The notes under the pieces were generated by a model that ran no database searches, had not been told where the DNA came from, and was given only the letters and a program-made list of their open reading frames with translations. Of a stretch of 64,000 nt of DNA, positions 33,086-44,861 are shown piece after piece. Origin of the DNA: Diorhabda sublineata (lineage: Eukaryota > Arthropoda > Insecta > Coleoptera > Chrysomelidae); contig NC_079476.1 in the NCBI RefSeq assembly GCF_026230105.1, positions 3,865,209 to 3,929,208 of the forward strand, given 5' to 3'. Within the stretch, counting starts at the first letter, position 1, and every line of letters starts with the position of its first letter. The position numbers were made by a program, and so were the translations under genes.

Positions 33086-34008
33086 TTCTTTTTTTTTTGG
33101 AAAACTGTTAATTCTTCGTTGAAACTCAGTCACAACGCAAGTTCCCATAGGTAGAAGATTTTCACATAGTGGCAATAGGGAAGGTTAAGAAATTCGTTTG
33201 TTTTTTTCTCAGAGATCCTGCAAAATTATGGAAATGGTCTATGAAACAAAAAAATTTGGGAACCATTTATTTAAACCAGTGTGTTAGCATGTGGGTATCT
33301 ATCGAATTTGGGCTTCAAAAGGTTAATTATTTTCAAATTGTGTTACGTCTTTATGTATCTGAACACAGTTAACAAATTTCATAAAATTGTTAAATAACCC
33401 ACGACACGACGCTCCGATAAAGACAGTAAATACATAATTTTGAAGATTGAACGGGTATAAGAGAATTTAAATGACTTATTTAAAAGCCACCGAAAATACT
33501 TGGTCGACGATTAAAATGATAGTATACCTGTGACTTTAGATCGGGCACGATTTTCAAACATTCTAAGTTGGATTATAAAGATAAAAATGTTGTCGCGTCC
33601 CTATACGGAGAATTCCATTATCTTATTGTTAATAAAAGTGTAGCGATGCATACCAATCTGTTTAATTTCTTATTATAATGGTATAAAAGATGCTACATCT
33701 CAAATAACTCATCCATTCCATTACCATATCTAAGTATTACTAAAATTTATTGCCTATTTAGCGCTCGAATAGTTATAAAGGTTGTCCCAGATTTAGAGTA
33801 CTACCCCAATTTAAATAACATTACGTCAGAATCCAATCTGGTTATTTAGCGTGGTCCATCATGAAAAAGTTAGCTAATATGTGGTAAAACTATGAGAAAA
33901 AAACAAATGAGACATATAATATATAATCCATTTATTCAAAGTTCATTTCTTAACTTTCTATATTTCCACTTGTTTTTAGAGATTAGATTGTCTATTTAGA
34001 ACTTATTT
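33086..34008. other. no recognisable gene
   Basis: The first ~300 bp may be the decayed C-terminal part of the hAT relic, but no diagnostic block is visible. The rest is AT-rich and unassigned. Confidence 0.4.
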
Positions 34009-34620
34009 ATGGATTCCTTTCCATTTGGATTTAATAACCTTTTGCAAGATCGTCATAAGACAGACTGTGAGTTTGAGGCATGGGCATTAGTTCCAATTGC
34101 ATACATTAAATATTGCATAACCATTTGGCTACCAAAAAGATTTGATCGCATTGGATACCACATAATTGAACAATCGCTCAAAAAAATCTCGTGTCGATTC
34201 CTGCAAAGAAGTTCTGATGAAATTCAATTGCGAAATTTGAAAGATATCAATGAAATCGTGACAGGCAACGAATTATGGATCTATGATTCTGAAACTAAAT
34301 AATCAACTGTATGGGTTTTTTATGAGTAGCCACGAAGCACTTCGAAGCAAATTGTCACCAGCATTTTCGGAGAAGTGTTCGAAAAAATCAGGGAAACTAA
34401 TTACAGAAGATTAATAATTCTCCACTACGACAAAGCGAGCTCCAAATCCATTCAAACAAAAACGCAGTCCCAACATTCCCAACATTCCAGGAGATTAAAG
34501 ATAAATTGCGAGATCAACGTTTTTCTACACCTGAATGAGCGATTTAAATCACATGTTTTGTCTACTCAAAACTTTGATAACAAATCCGTTCTAATCAACT
34601 ACAAATTCTGTTTCTAATAA
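34009..34620 (+). pseudogene. mariner transposase relic, family B copy 3
   Basis: Open stretches read DRHKTDCEFEAWALVPIAYI, KYCITIWLPKRFDRIGYHII, then VTGNELWIYDSETK and, after a stop, LIILHYDKASSKSIQTKT. The order corresponds to copy 1 at 4951..5800: HTH region, first catalytic block (usual T-G-D-E-x-W-I-Y-x-Y-D-P-E-T-K) and second catalytic block (usual L-x-H-D-N-A-S-S-H). The first catalytic Asp has become Asn (GNELW in place of GDE). The second Asp is kept in HYDKAS. The third block was not recognised. Both ends are truncated. Confidence 0.75.
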
Positions 34621-35535
34621 TTTATTTTCCATCGTTTATGATGACTGCCACGAATATACGAAAGTTGGAAAGTTGATTGAAGTATATGAAAGAGTTTCTC
34701 TGGACAATGCTTCCATCCGGTTTATCGTGAATTTCTCAATAGAGTATTTGTGTCAAAACGTTCCCCATTTGCACTGTTTTACTCTATGGAAATGTGGGAC
34801 GTCATAAGTTGTTAAATCTCTAACGCAGATTTTCAGGTCTACCTGTATCGTTTTGCAAACATTCCAGTATCTCAACTGCCTATTGAAATAAACAATTCAA
34901 TCTATTTTTTGTATATTTTACATTCCGACCATTTCTAGTTCTTATTTAGCTCAAACTTCTAAATCGTAGATTGGTTTCAATATTTTGATTATCCATGTTT
35001 TCAACATATAGTATCAAAACCAGAAGCTAAACGGACTCAAACATGTTACTGCTTGCCTTAATGCATCAGGTTATTAGATACATTTTTCATTATATCTCGT
35101 ACAGTCACTTTAAAATTGCTAAAAGGATAACAAGTAAAAAATTTGAAATTAATTTCATTATTTGATTTCCAAAGAATATAACAAACTTGAAACATCTATT
35201 TTCAGGCAGCTACTTCTCACTATTGACTGTTATGATAAAAATTGGAATTAGTGTTCAGCATCTTCACATTTGCGTTCTCAATCTTTATCGAATGTTTTAA
35301 TTATATGCACAAAATGGTAGATCAGTTAGAGTTGATCTATTACCCATAGAAAATGAACATCATTTGATAATTAATAACTATTTGGGAATCCTTTGAAGTA
35401 ATTGGTAATGATAGCCTCAGACCATAGATTGGATATAAAAAAAAATACAACATACTAAAGAGTTTGTGGTGATGACTACTTCAGCGTTAACGTTGTGAAT
35501 ATTATAACTAATACTGCGCGTGTACAATTTTAACT
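34621..35535. other. no recognisable gene
   Basis: Possibly the decayed 3' end of the mariner at its start; otherwise AT-rich and unassigned. Confidence 0.4.
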
Positions 35536-38500
35536 AATACTAACTAGCTTTTACCCGCGGTACCGCTCGCATCGAATCCATTAAATAAGTATCAGAAATC
35601 ATTATAATAGAAATGAATGAACTCTGTAGCTATATTAGAGCCTGAGATATAAATCTTAGAATGTAGAAAAATTGCCAAAAACCTACAAAAATCCATAATT
35701 CCACATTGAATATCCGCGCCTAGCTCCTCTCCAACTCAACCGATTTAAGTGTCCAAAAACTCAAAATAAAGAAGGTGTTTCATCGAGTGTACCTAAACCA
35801 AAACTAACTCTGTAGCTATATTAGAACCTGAGATACAGATCTTTGAATGTAGAAAAATTGCCAAAAACCTACAAAATCCATAATTCCACATTGAATGTCC
35901 GCGCCTAGCTCCTCTCCAACTCATCCGATTTAAGTGTTCAAAAACTCAAAATAAAGAAGGTGTTTCATCGAGTGTACCTAAATCAAAACTAACTCTGTAG
36001 CTATATTAGAACCTGAGATACAGATCTTTGAATGTAGAAAAATTGCCAAAAACCTACAAAATCCATAATTCCACATTGAATGTCCGCGCCTAGCTCCTCT
36101 CCAACTCATCCGATTTAAGTGTTCAAAAACTCAAAATAAAGAAGGTGTTTCATCGAGTGTACCTAAATCAAAACTAACTCTGTAGCTATATTAGAACCTG
36201 AGATACAGATCTTTGAATGTAGAAAAATTGCCAAAAACCTACAAAATCCATAATTCCACATTGAATGTCCGCGCCTAGCTCCTCTCCAACTCATCCGATT
36301 TAAGTGTTCAAAAACTCAAAATAAAGAAGGTGTTTCATCGAGTGTACCTAAATCAAAACTAACTCTGTAGCTATATTAGAACCTGAGATACAGATCTTTG
36401 AATGTAGAAAAATTGCCAAAAACCTACAAAATCCATAATTCCACATTGAATGTCCGCGCCTAGCTCCTCTCCAACTCATCCGATTTAAGTGTTTAAAAAC
36501 TCAAAATAAAGAAGGTGTTTCATCGAGTGTACCTAAATCAAAACTAACTCTGTAGCTATATTAGAACCTGATATATAGATCTTTGAATGTAGAAAAATTG
36601 CCAAAAACCTACAAAAATCCATAATTCCACATTGAATATCCGCGCCTAGCTCCTCTCCAACTCAACCGATTTAAGTGTTCAAAAACTCAAAATAAAGAAG
36701 GTGTTTCATCGAGTGTACCTAAACCAAAACTAACTCTGTAGCTACATTAGAACCTGATATATAGATCTTTGAATGTAGAAAAATTGCCAAAAACATACAA
36801 AAATCCATAACTCCACATTGAATATCCGCGCCTAGCTCCTCTCCAACTCATCCGATTTAAGTGTTCAAAAACTCAAAATAAAGAAGGTGTTTCATCGAGT
36901 GTACCTAAATCAAAACTAACTCTGTAGCTATATTAGAACCTGAGATACAGATCTTTGAATGTAGAAAAATTGCCAAAAACCTACAAAATCCATAATTCCA
37001 CATTGAATGTCCGCGCCTAGCTCCTCTCCAACTCATCCGATTTAAGTGTTCAAAAACTCAAAATAAAGAAGGTGTTTCATCGAGTGTACCTAAATCAAAA
37101 CTAACTCTGTAGCTATATTAGAACCTGAGATACAGATCTTTGAATGTAGAAAAATTGCCAAAAACCTACAAAATCCATAATTCCACATTGAATGTCCGCG
37201 CCTAGCTCCTCTCCAACTCATCCGATTTAAGTGTTCAAAAACTCAAAATAAAGAAGGTGTTTCATCGAGTGTACCTAAATCAAAACTAACTCTGTAGCTA
37301 TATTAGAACCTGAGATACAGATCTTTGAATGTAGAAAAATTGCCAAAAACCTACAAAATCCATAATTCCACATTGAATGTCCGCGCCTAGCTCCTCTCCA
37401 ACTCATCCGATTTAAGTGTTCAAAAACTCAAAATAAAGAAGGTGTTTCATCGAGTGTACCTAAATCAAAACTAACTCTGTAGCTATATTAGAACCTGAGA
37501 TACAGATCTTTGAATGTAGAAAAATTGCCAAAAACCTACAAAATCCATAATTCCACATTGAATGTCCGCGCCTAGCTCCTCTCCAACTCATCCGATTTAA
37601 GTGTTCAAAAACTCAAAATAAAGAAGGTGTTTCATCGAGTGTACCTAAATCAAAACTAACTCTGTAGCTATATTAGAACCTGAGATACAGATCTTTGAAT
37701 GTAGAAAAATTGCCAAAAACCTACAAAATCCATAATTCCACATTGAATGTCCGCGCCTAGCTCCTCTCCAACTCATCCGATTTAAGTGTTCAAAAACTCA
37801 AAATAAAGAAGGTGTTTCATCGAGTGTACCTAAATCAAAACTAACTCTGTAGCTATATTAGAACCTGAGATACAGATCTTTGAATGTAGAAAAATTGCCA
37901 AAAACCTACAAAATCCATAATTCCACATTGAATGTCCGCGCCTAGCTCCTCTCCAACTCATCCGATTTAAGTGTTCAAAAACTCAAAATAAAGAAGGTGT
38001 TTCATCGAGTGTACCTAAATCAAAACTAACTCTGTAGCTATATTAGAACCTGAGATACAGATCTTTGAATGTAGAAAAATTGCCAAAAACCTACAAAATC
38101 CATAATTCCACATTGAATGTCCGCGCCTAGCTCCTCTCCAACTCATCCGATTTAAGTGTTCAAAAACTCAAAATAAAGAAGGTGTTTCATCGAGTGTACC
38201 TAAATCAAAACTAACTCTGTAGCTATATTAGAACCTGAGATACAGATCTTTGAATGTAGAAAAATTGCCAAAAACCTACAAAATCCATAATTCCACATTG
38301 AATGTCCGCGCCTAGCTCCTCTCCAACTCATCCGATTTAAGTGTTCAAAAACTCAAAATAAAGAAGGTGTTTCATCGAGTGTACCTAAATCAAAACTAAC
38401 TCTGTAGCTATATTAGAACCTGAGATACAGATCTTTGAATGTAGAAAAATTGCCAAAAACCTACAAAATCCATAATTCCACATTGAATGTCCGCGCCTAG

Positions 38501-39951
38501 CTCCTCTCCAACTCATCCGATTTAAGTGTTCAAAAACTCAAAATAAAGAAGGTGTTTCATCGAGTGTACCTAAATCAAAACTAACTCTGTAGCTATATTA
38601 GAACCTGAGATACAGATCTTTGAATGTAGAAAAATTGCCAAAAACCTACAAAATCCATAATTCCACATTGAATGTCCGCGCCTAGCTCCTCTCCAACTCA
38701 TCCGATTTAAGTGTTTAAAAACTCAAAATAAAGAAGGTGTTTCATCGAGTGTACCTAAATCAAAACTAACTCTGTAGCTATATTAGAACCTGATATATAG
38801 ATCTTTGAATGTAGAAAAATTGCCAAAAACATACAAAAATCCATAACTCCACATTGAATATCCGCGCCTAGCTCCTCTCCAACTCATCCGATTTAAGTGT
38901 TCAAAAACTCAAAATAAAGAAGGTGTTTCATCGAGTGTACTTAAATCAAAACTAACTCTGTAGCTATATTAGAACCTGAGATACAGATCTTTGAATGTAG
39001 AAAAATTGCCAAAAACCTACAAAATCCATAATTCCACATTGAATGTCCGCGCCTAGCTCCTCTCCAACTCATCCGATTTAAGTGTTCAAAAACTCAAAAT
39101 AAAGAAGGTGTTTCATCGAGTGTACCTAAATCAAAACTAACTCTGTAGCTATATTAGAACCTGAGATACAGATCTTTGAATGTAAAAAAATTGCCAAAAA
39201 CATACAAAAATCCATAACTCCACATTGAATATCCGCGCCTAGCTCCTCTCCAACTCATCCGATTTAAGTGTTCAAAAACTCAAAATAAAGAAGGTGTTTC
39301 ATCGAGTGTACCTAAACCAAAACTAACTCTGTAGCTACATTAGAACCTGATATATAGATCTTTGAATGTAGAAAAATTGCCAAAAACATACAAAAATCCA
39401 TAACTCCACATTGAATATCCGCGCCTAGCTCCTCTCCAACTCATCCGATTTAAGTGTTCAAAAACTCAAAATAAAGAAGGTGTTTCATCGAGTGTACTTA
39501 AATCAAAACTAACTCTGTACCTATATTAGAACCTGAGATACAGATCTTTGAATGTAAAAAAATTGCCAAAAACCTACAAAAATCCATAACTCCACATTGA
39601 ATGTCAGCGCCTAGCTCCTCTCCAACTCAACCGATTTAAGTGTTCAAAATTTCAAAAGAAAGAAAGTGTTTCAGCGAGTGTTCTTAAACTAAAACGAAGT
39701 CTCTATTTTGAATAGAACCTGAGATATTGAGGATAGAACGTGGGTATGTGAAAAACTCCCATAAGTAATGTACAGGGGGAAATTGCATTTGAGTATAACT
39801 TGAGAATGGTGAAAATTAGATGAAATCCGATGGTTGATGGCTGATCTGTGCATCAATACCTTTCATTGAAAAAATAAATTAAGCAAATCGGTTGGGTAGA
39901 ACGCCTGAACGGACTCGGAATGGAAATCATCAATTTTTTTAATATATAAGA
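35536..39951. mobile_element. composite non-autonomous element with internal tandem array, copy 2
   Basis: Left end ACTAGCTTTTACCCGCGG followed by the TCGCTCGCATCGAATCC stretch, and right end with the same ~240-bp tail (GAAATCCGATGGTTGATGG, finishing TTTTTTAATATATAAGAT at about 39951), as in copy 1 at 10258..13157. The orientation is the same. The internal array is much longer (about 22 units against 14). No open frame above 60 codons exists inside. The flanking host bases of the two copies differ, so these are separate insertions and not one locus duplicated with its surroundings. No target-site duplication was identified. Confidence 0.78.
35625..39700. repeat. tandem array, 185-bp unit, about 22 copies
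   Basis: Units, marked by TGTAGCTATATTAGAA, begin at 35625, 35811, 35996 and then every 185 bp to 36551, at 36737, 36923, then at exact 185-bp steps to 38773, then 38959, 39144, 39330 and 39516 (the last with CTGTACC). From 36923 to 38773 there are ten units with almost no differences. Compared with array 1, the inner units share array-specific bases: CTCAAAATAAAG for CTCAAAAGAAAG, TCATCGAGTGTACC for TCAGCGAGTGTTCT, AACTAACT for AACGAACT. The final unit (39600..39700) keeps the array-1 forms. Confidence 0.95.
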
Positions 39952-40394
39952 TTGGTGCGAACAAAAAAACTATATCTATATTGTGTTACGAAGGAGTTAG
40001 TTCATTAAGTAAATTGGAAAATGAATATATAAGGTTATTTCCTTTTCCTTCCTTTTACTATCCACATCCATACACTCCATTTCATATTTATCCGTTTCCT
40101 TCTGCAGTTTCTTTATTATATTCATCCCACTTCCCTAGATCTGTTCTTTTTTTCTCTCATCTTAATCCTCAGCTCTTTTTTCTCGTTCATACTAGGTACT
40201 CCATACAAATCATGTTCACCACAAAACGAAGTGTCTGTCCGCAAGTGACCATTAACGATATGACGATTAAAGTGAAAACAGAAGTGAAGTCACTATTACC
40301 GACAACTTAAAGTGGGAGTCACAAATCATCAAAATTGTCAAAAGGGCCAATTCATTAATTTATTTAATAAAAAAAGCATTTGTACACATCACAA
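39952..40394. other. no recognisable gene
   Basis: A 109-codon open frame (39981..40310) rich in Pro, Phe, Ser and Tyr has no family motif and ends before the LINE tail. Probably chance. Confidence 0.4.
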
Positions 40395-40953
40395 CAGAGC
40401 TCTTCGTCAAAAAGATATTGATCTTTCAGAGAAGACGCAAAGAAGGGCCACAAAAATCCTACCCACTGGTTTTTATGGATTGTCCTATGAGGAAAGATTG
40501 ATCAGACTAAATCTACCTAGACTAGAAGACAGACGTTTAAGAGGAGATCTTATAGAAACTTTTAAAATAGTGAAACAAATATACAAGTGTAGTGCTTTAA
40601 AGGATATTTATGCCTTTAATCAAAACACCAACCTGCGTGGCCATAGCTCAAAGTTATCAAAAGACAGATGTCATTCCAATCCTAGAAAACATTTCATCAG
40701 CAACCGAATAGTGGAACAGTGGAATATGCTACCTGAAGAAGTCATCAACTCAGAAACAATAAATCAATTCAAAAATATACTTGAGTCATATTTGCGCACT
40801 CGTTTGTGATATAAACTACTGGCTATAATAACAATACGTATAATATGTAAAACTTTAACAATAATAAACTAATTGTACTCATTAATCTTAAGGGGGCGCT
40901 AGCAGCCTTAGGCTGCCTGCCCTGTATTAGATAATAATAATAAGATAATAATA
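40395..40953 (+). pseudogene. CR1/L2-like LINE, C-terminal end and 3' tail, 5'-truncated
   Basis: The frame gives KDIDLSEKTQRRATKILP, YGLSYEERLIRLNLPRLEDR, RLRGDLIETFKIVKQIY, NLRGHSSKLSKDRCH, FISNRIVEQWNMLPEEVINS and ends RTRL at 40809. This is the well-known C-terminal domain behind the RT of CR1/L2-type LINEs (V-Q-R-R-A-T-K, Y-E-E-R-L-x-x-L-x-L-P-x-L-E-x-R-R, N-x-W-N-x-L-P-x-x-V-V). Its 3' UTR ends in AGGCTGCCTGCCCTGTATTA and a (TAATAA) microsatellite at about 40928..40953, the typical tail. The C-terminus is fully open, so this is one of the younger LINE insertions here. The 5' truncation is near 40395. Confidence 0.88.
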
Positions 40954-40954
40954 C

Positions 40955-41332
40955 CTCGGACTACACTTGGACCAAAAGTTAACACATATAAGCTAAAAAA
41001 CACAACGAAAGTTAAAACTGCAAAACTGGCTAATCGGCAAACCCATATGGACATATGGTATAGAGCTATGGAGGTGTAGTAAACCATCGAACACCAAGAT
41101 ACTGTAAACTTTTCAATCATTGCATAATAGCTTATGCTCCATGGTTTATAAGCAACCACATATTACACACAGACCTTAGTGTTCCAACCATCAATGAAGT
41201 TATCCAGATATCAACGATAAGGAACAAAAACCGCAACGAAAACCTCAAAAATCCACTAATATCCAAACTTTACACTGATCCAATGGAACAGAAAAAATTG
41301 AAAACACGCTGGCCAGAAGTCTTCATAGAATG
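40955..41332 (+). pseudogene. jockey-clade LINE C-terminal fragment
   Basis: Directly after the microsatellite tail of the previous LINE, the plus strand reads, with one stop, VNHRTPRYCKLFNHCIIAYA, PWFISNHILHTDLSVPTINE and TRWPEVFIE. The block N-A-P-W-F/Y-V-S-N-x-x-L-H-x-D-L-x-I-P-x-V-x-E is the jockey-type end of the RT-containing ORF. It corresponds to the terminal part of the element at 16695..17760 but is a separate copy. Everything upstream is missing. Confidence 0.78.
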
Positions 41333-42890
41333 ATCAACGGAGACTCATCAGTGGTCAAGTCATTTACTGATTACTTTTTTTAGTACATTGTAAATTTGCA
41401 ATTAAATTAGAAAAAATATTAGGTACAGTCATGATAATATTCCATTTTCCATTTATTCTCTTAGATTCCCTCAATCAAAAAACAACTTTGTAAAAACTAT
41501 TTATTAACATAAAATATAAATGAATAAATGGTTTCAATAATCTGACTATTGTACTAGTTGGAAGTTAAAACTATTAAGAACACACTATTCGTGTATATGC
41601 TCTCTTAAATACTGATCCTATTGGATACAAAAACTATAATTAATTATATTCATGGTCGTTAGAGCCACATCAATAAAAAAATAAGGGTAAGTCAATTGAT
41701 AAGTTATCGAAACTACAGGTGTCTAAGGGACATATGGAATCGGTTAATTATGACGTTGGTTCCCGTCAAAGAACGATTGGTTTACAATAAATCCCAATGA
41801 ATACAATAGTAACTGGAAGTTGATTCAGTAAATTCATGACTCTTCAGGGTTACATTAATATAAGACAGAAATTAAGTAATCCGAGACGATATGTTGATGG
41901 AGCGTGCAATAAGGGATACATTGTATCACTTAATATATGATTAACAGATCGTAATTTGTTGAATTTCGTGTTTTATTTCGTATTTTTCTCTATTTATGGC
42001 TGTTTCGAATGCGGAAATCCCGGCAGTAAATTAACCATACCGAAATCTCGATAAAAAATTTGTCCTCTAAAAAAAACTAGCTGTATTACGTTGCAATGAA
42101 TGATGAATTTTCCTTGTGGACTGAATATACTAATTCGATCCAAATTTATTGATTCCAACCAACGATCGGTAGTGGTATATTGATAATGAGGACGCAAACA
42201 TATTACAAAAGAATGAAGGGGTAAATAAATCATAATCACTCACCAATAAATATTTACTTTTCAAATATATATATATATACGTAATACAAATTGATTTTAA
42301 CACATTTAAAGTTACATAAACTGATGTCAGTTAAATCAAATTTATTACCTTTTTTTATTGCCCACTTATAAGCATGGTAAATGAGCTAAGTGAATTGCAA
42401 ACAAAGAATTTTGAAAGGTTCATAGAATATCAATAAAAACTTTCAATAGATCTCTTATTTTAATTGTATGGTTTTTAATGTTGATTGACGTAGGTACTTT
42501 TTAAAATTTCTCGTTAGATCTCGAATATTGCCCTTATCCTAATCTCAGCTAATTTTTTTTATATTGTTTTCAACAAGTAGTTAGATTTGATAAATGTTTA
42601 CTTAATATTTATTCTATAACGATAGAGATCGGACAATAGCTTGACAAATCATCGAGAAATCAGATTGATTGAAGCATGTCAACTGTCCAGCTTTATTCGC
42701 AAGCATTGATAGACATAATTAGTGGAGATCTTAATTTTTAATGAAAATATTTCTATACCAATAATATATAAACGTTATAGAATAATTGGAAGTTATCTAA
42801 AAACCATCCCCCAACACCTATCGACTTGTGTGGGGTGTTAGAGGGAGATTACAATATATGGAAGGTGGAATTAGCTGACGGTTATTGTTT
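41333..42890. other. no recognisable gene
   Basis: AT-rich; an 81-codon minus frame at 41994..42239 has no motif. A short (TA)n lies at about 42268..42280. Confidence 0.45.
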
Positions 42891-42940
42891 TTAAGTTAAG
42901 TTAGGTTAGGTTAGGTTAGATTAGTTTAAATTAGATTAGG
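42891..42940. repeat. interstitial telomere-like (TTAGG)n, ten pentamers
   Basis: Ten pentamers in perfect phase: TTAAG, TTAAG, TTAGG, TTAGG, TTAGG, TTAGA, TTAGT, TTAAA, TTAGA, TTAGG. Four are the canonical arthropod telomere unit; the rest each differ by one or two bases. The run is far too short to be a chromosome end, so it is an interstitial remnant or a chance microsatellite. Confidence 0.7.
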
Positions 42941-44020
42941 TTCTATTCAAGAACACTATTTATACAACATGTTTTCGTGTTTTTTAACACCCTCCCTTCC
43001 GACACACCCCTTGATCATCGTAAAGTAGGTAAATAAACAGTTATTGAGTTTTCAAGTTTTCCATATGTATTTTTCTATGATATAATAATAATTACTCATG
43101 GCTACGTCAATTATAATTGTTCATAAATCCATTAAATTAATTTTATATATTACAAAAATGCCAGTTTTTTTATTCTTCAATCCTCTCTATTTTTTTAGGG
43201 ATGACCGAGAGCTGGAATAATTTTTTTGTATTCAGTACAATTTTCCTTATTACCCCCAAAACCCCAAGTAGATGTGGAGGATGATTTTTAGACAATTACC
43301 GGATAATTAAATGATTTCATGAATTCAATAATTAATAGATATAATTAAGAATAAAATCTGTCTTTATACCGTCTCGTTTATTATGGTATACGTCAAGAGA
43401 TCCAGTTGGAAAATATTTTCAATTTGATTTCGTGTGCAATAGTTTAGTTAAATAAAAGTTATAGTGCAAAACTATTAAGATTATGGGCAAAGTCAAATTT
43501 ATCTGATTTCAATTTGTGTACGTTACTATAGACTAAACTGCATTGTTTTTTGTTATTTTGAATTAACCTGAGATAGACTTGTACTATCGAGCTTTTTGAC
43601 AGGATTTGATAAAGATTTTTCATCGGAAATGAAAATTTCTAGATCACTAGTGATTTTCGGTGATTTTCCGAAATGAAATAAATACTTCCAATTTTCTTAA
43701 GTTAAGAGGGTCACATAGTTTCTCGGGTCGAAAATTTCTATTTTCTTTCATATCACATCCACGGCGTATGTAGAGAAAGTGCACCAAAGGATTTTTCTAT
43801 ATTCGAAGTGGTTGCTAGGCTGCTCCGGAAGCCGAGCGTTGCTGACCATTGTATTGATATCCCTAAATCTAAGTGCTACCTGAACCTTTTGTGAATTAGG
43901 CCCAAAGTTATAAAGTTAATTTATGAGAACTTATCCAAAAAAGAATTGAATTATTGTGAGTTTTCGCTCCCACGCATCTAAAGATTATGACAGCGAGAAA
44001 CGTAGCGATTTCAACCACTT
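42941..44020. other. no recognisable gene
   Basis: Nothing assigned. The sequence upstream of 44021 is somewhat less AT-rich than average (43740..44020). Confidence 0.4.
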
Positions 44021-44308
44021 TTGAAACAGAATTGGGGTGCTTTGGATAAAAATTCTAGATCAACGAACGGTGCGACTCGTTATTATTTTTTTGCTCCAAA
44101 GCATCTCCATTCTAGACCAAAAGTGGTTGAAATGGCTGACATAATCTCCAACGAACGATTCGAATTTATCCTGAAGATCTTGGAAACCATGGAAGTGAAA
44201 ATCGTCCCACAAGCTAAAGGATATGTTCAACAGCGTGATAGCTCTCGGATCGATTGTTCAGAAAAGCTCACGAGTGATGTAAAACAGTCCAGATTGACAG
44301 TGAGATAA
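44021..44308 (+). other. unassigned open frame, 95 codons
   Basis: The frame runs MKQNWGALDKNSRSTNG through MADIISNERFEFILKILETM to a stop at 44308. It is balanced in composition, with an amphipathic stretch around residues 45-65, and less AT-biased than the neighbouring DNA, which is mildly in favour of past coding use. I recognise no domain. It has no clear splice sites, and an upstream frame does not extend it. It could be an old transposon piece or an exon fragment; chance is also possible. Confidence 0.2.
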
Positions 44309-44861
44309 ATCTTTTAATATAAATCCCATGCACGAACTTTCAAACCGTTTTCGAAACGGTAACTACGTTATTTCAAATTTATGCAGCATATTTAATATGT
44401 TGTAGGCTAGCAATTGAACTAGGATTTTCATGATGGCTTTGATAGTTTTTTTTCTACGAACGAAAAACTTGAATAAAAAATAGAAGGTTATTTTCAAAAG
44501 TATATACAAAAGTCAATTCTTGTAAATCAGAATTCACTCTAGTTCACTATTTTTAAATATGAAGTTTAAAACGTCGCCGTTCAGTTTTTTATTTCAAATA
44601 AGCAGAACAGCCGCAATATTGGTCACCTTTTTTTCTTTTTTACTTGATGTCTTCCTGTCAGCAACTATAACTTTTATTCTATTATGGTTTACCTTTAAGA
44701 AATTGTTGAAAAGTCGAGAAAATAGAGGACCCCCTTAAGTTAATACACTCCTCATGTCTTTCTTCTTGTATATCGTTTGTTTGTGATTTGAAGTAGTGAA
44801 TAAGTATATATATTTCCCACTCATTATATATAATCGGTAGTATTTCTAACAGGAACAGTAA
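44309..44861. other. no recognisable gene
   Basis: AT-rich; nothing assigned. Confidence 0.45.

Noticed and set aside
39981..40310. 109-codon Pro/Phe/Tyr-rich frame as a coding exon
   Set aside because: Low-complexity composition, no family motif, and it ends just before an unrelated LINE insertion.
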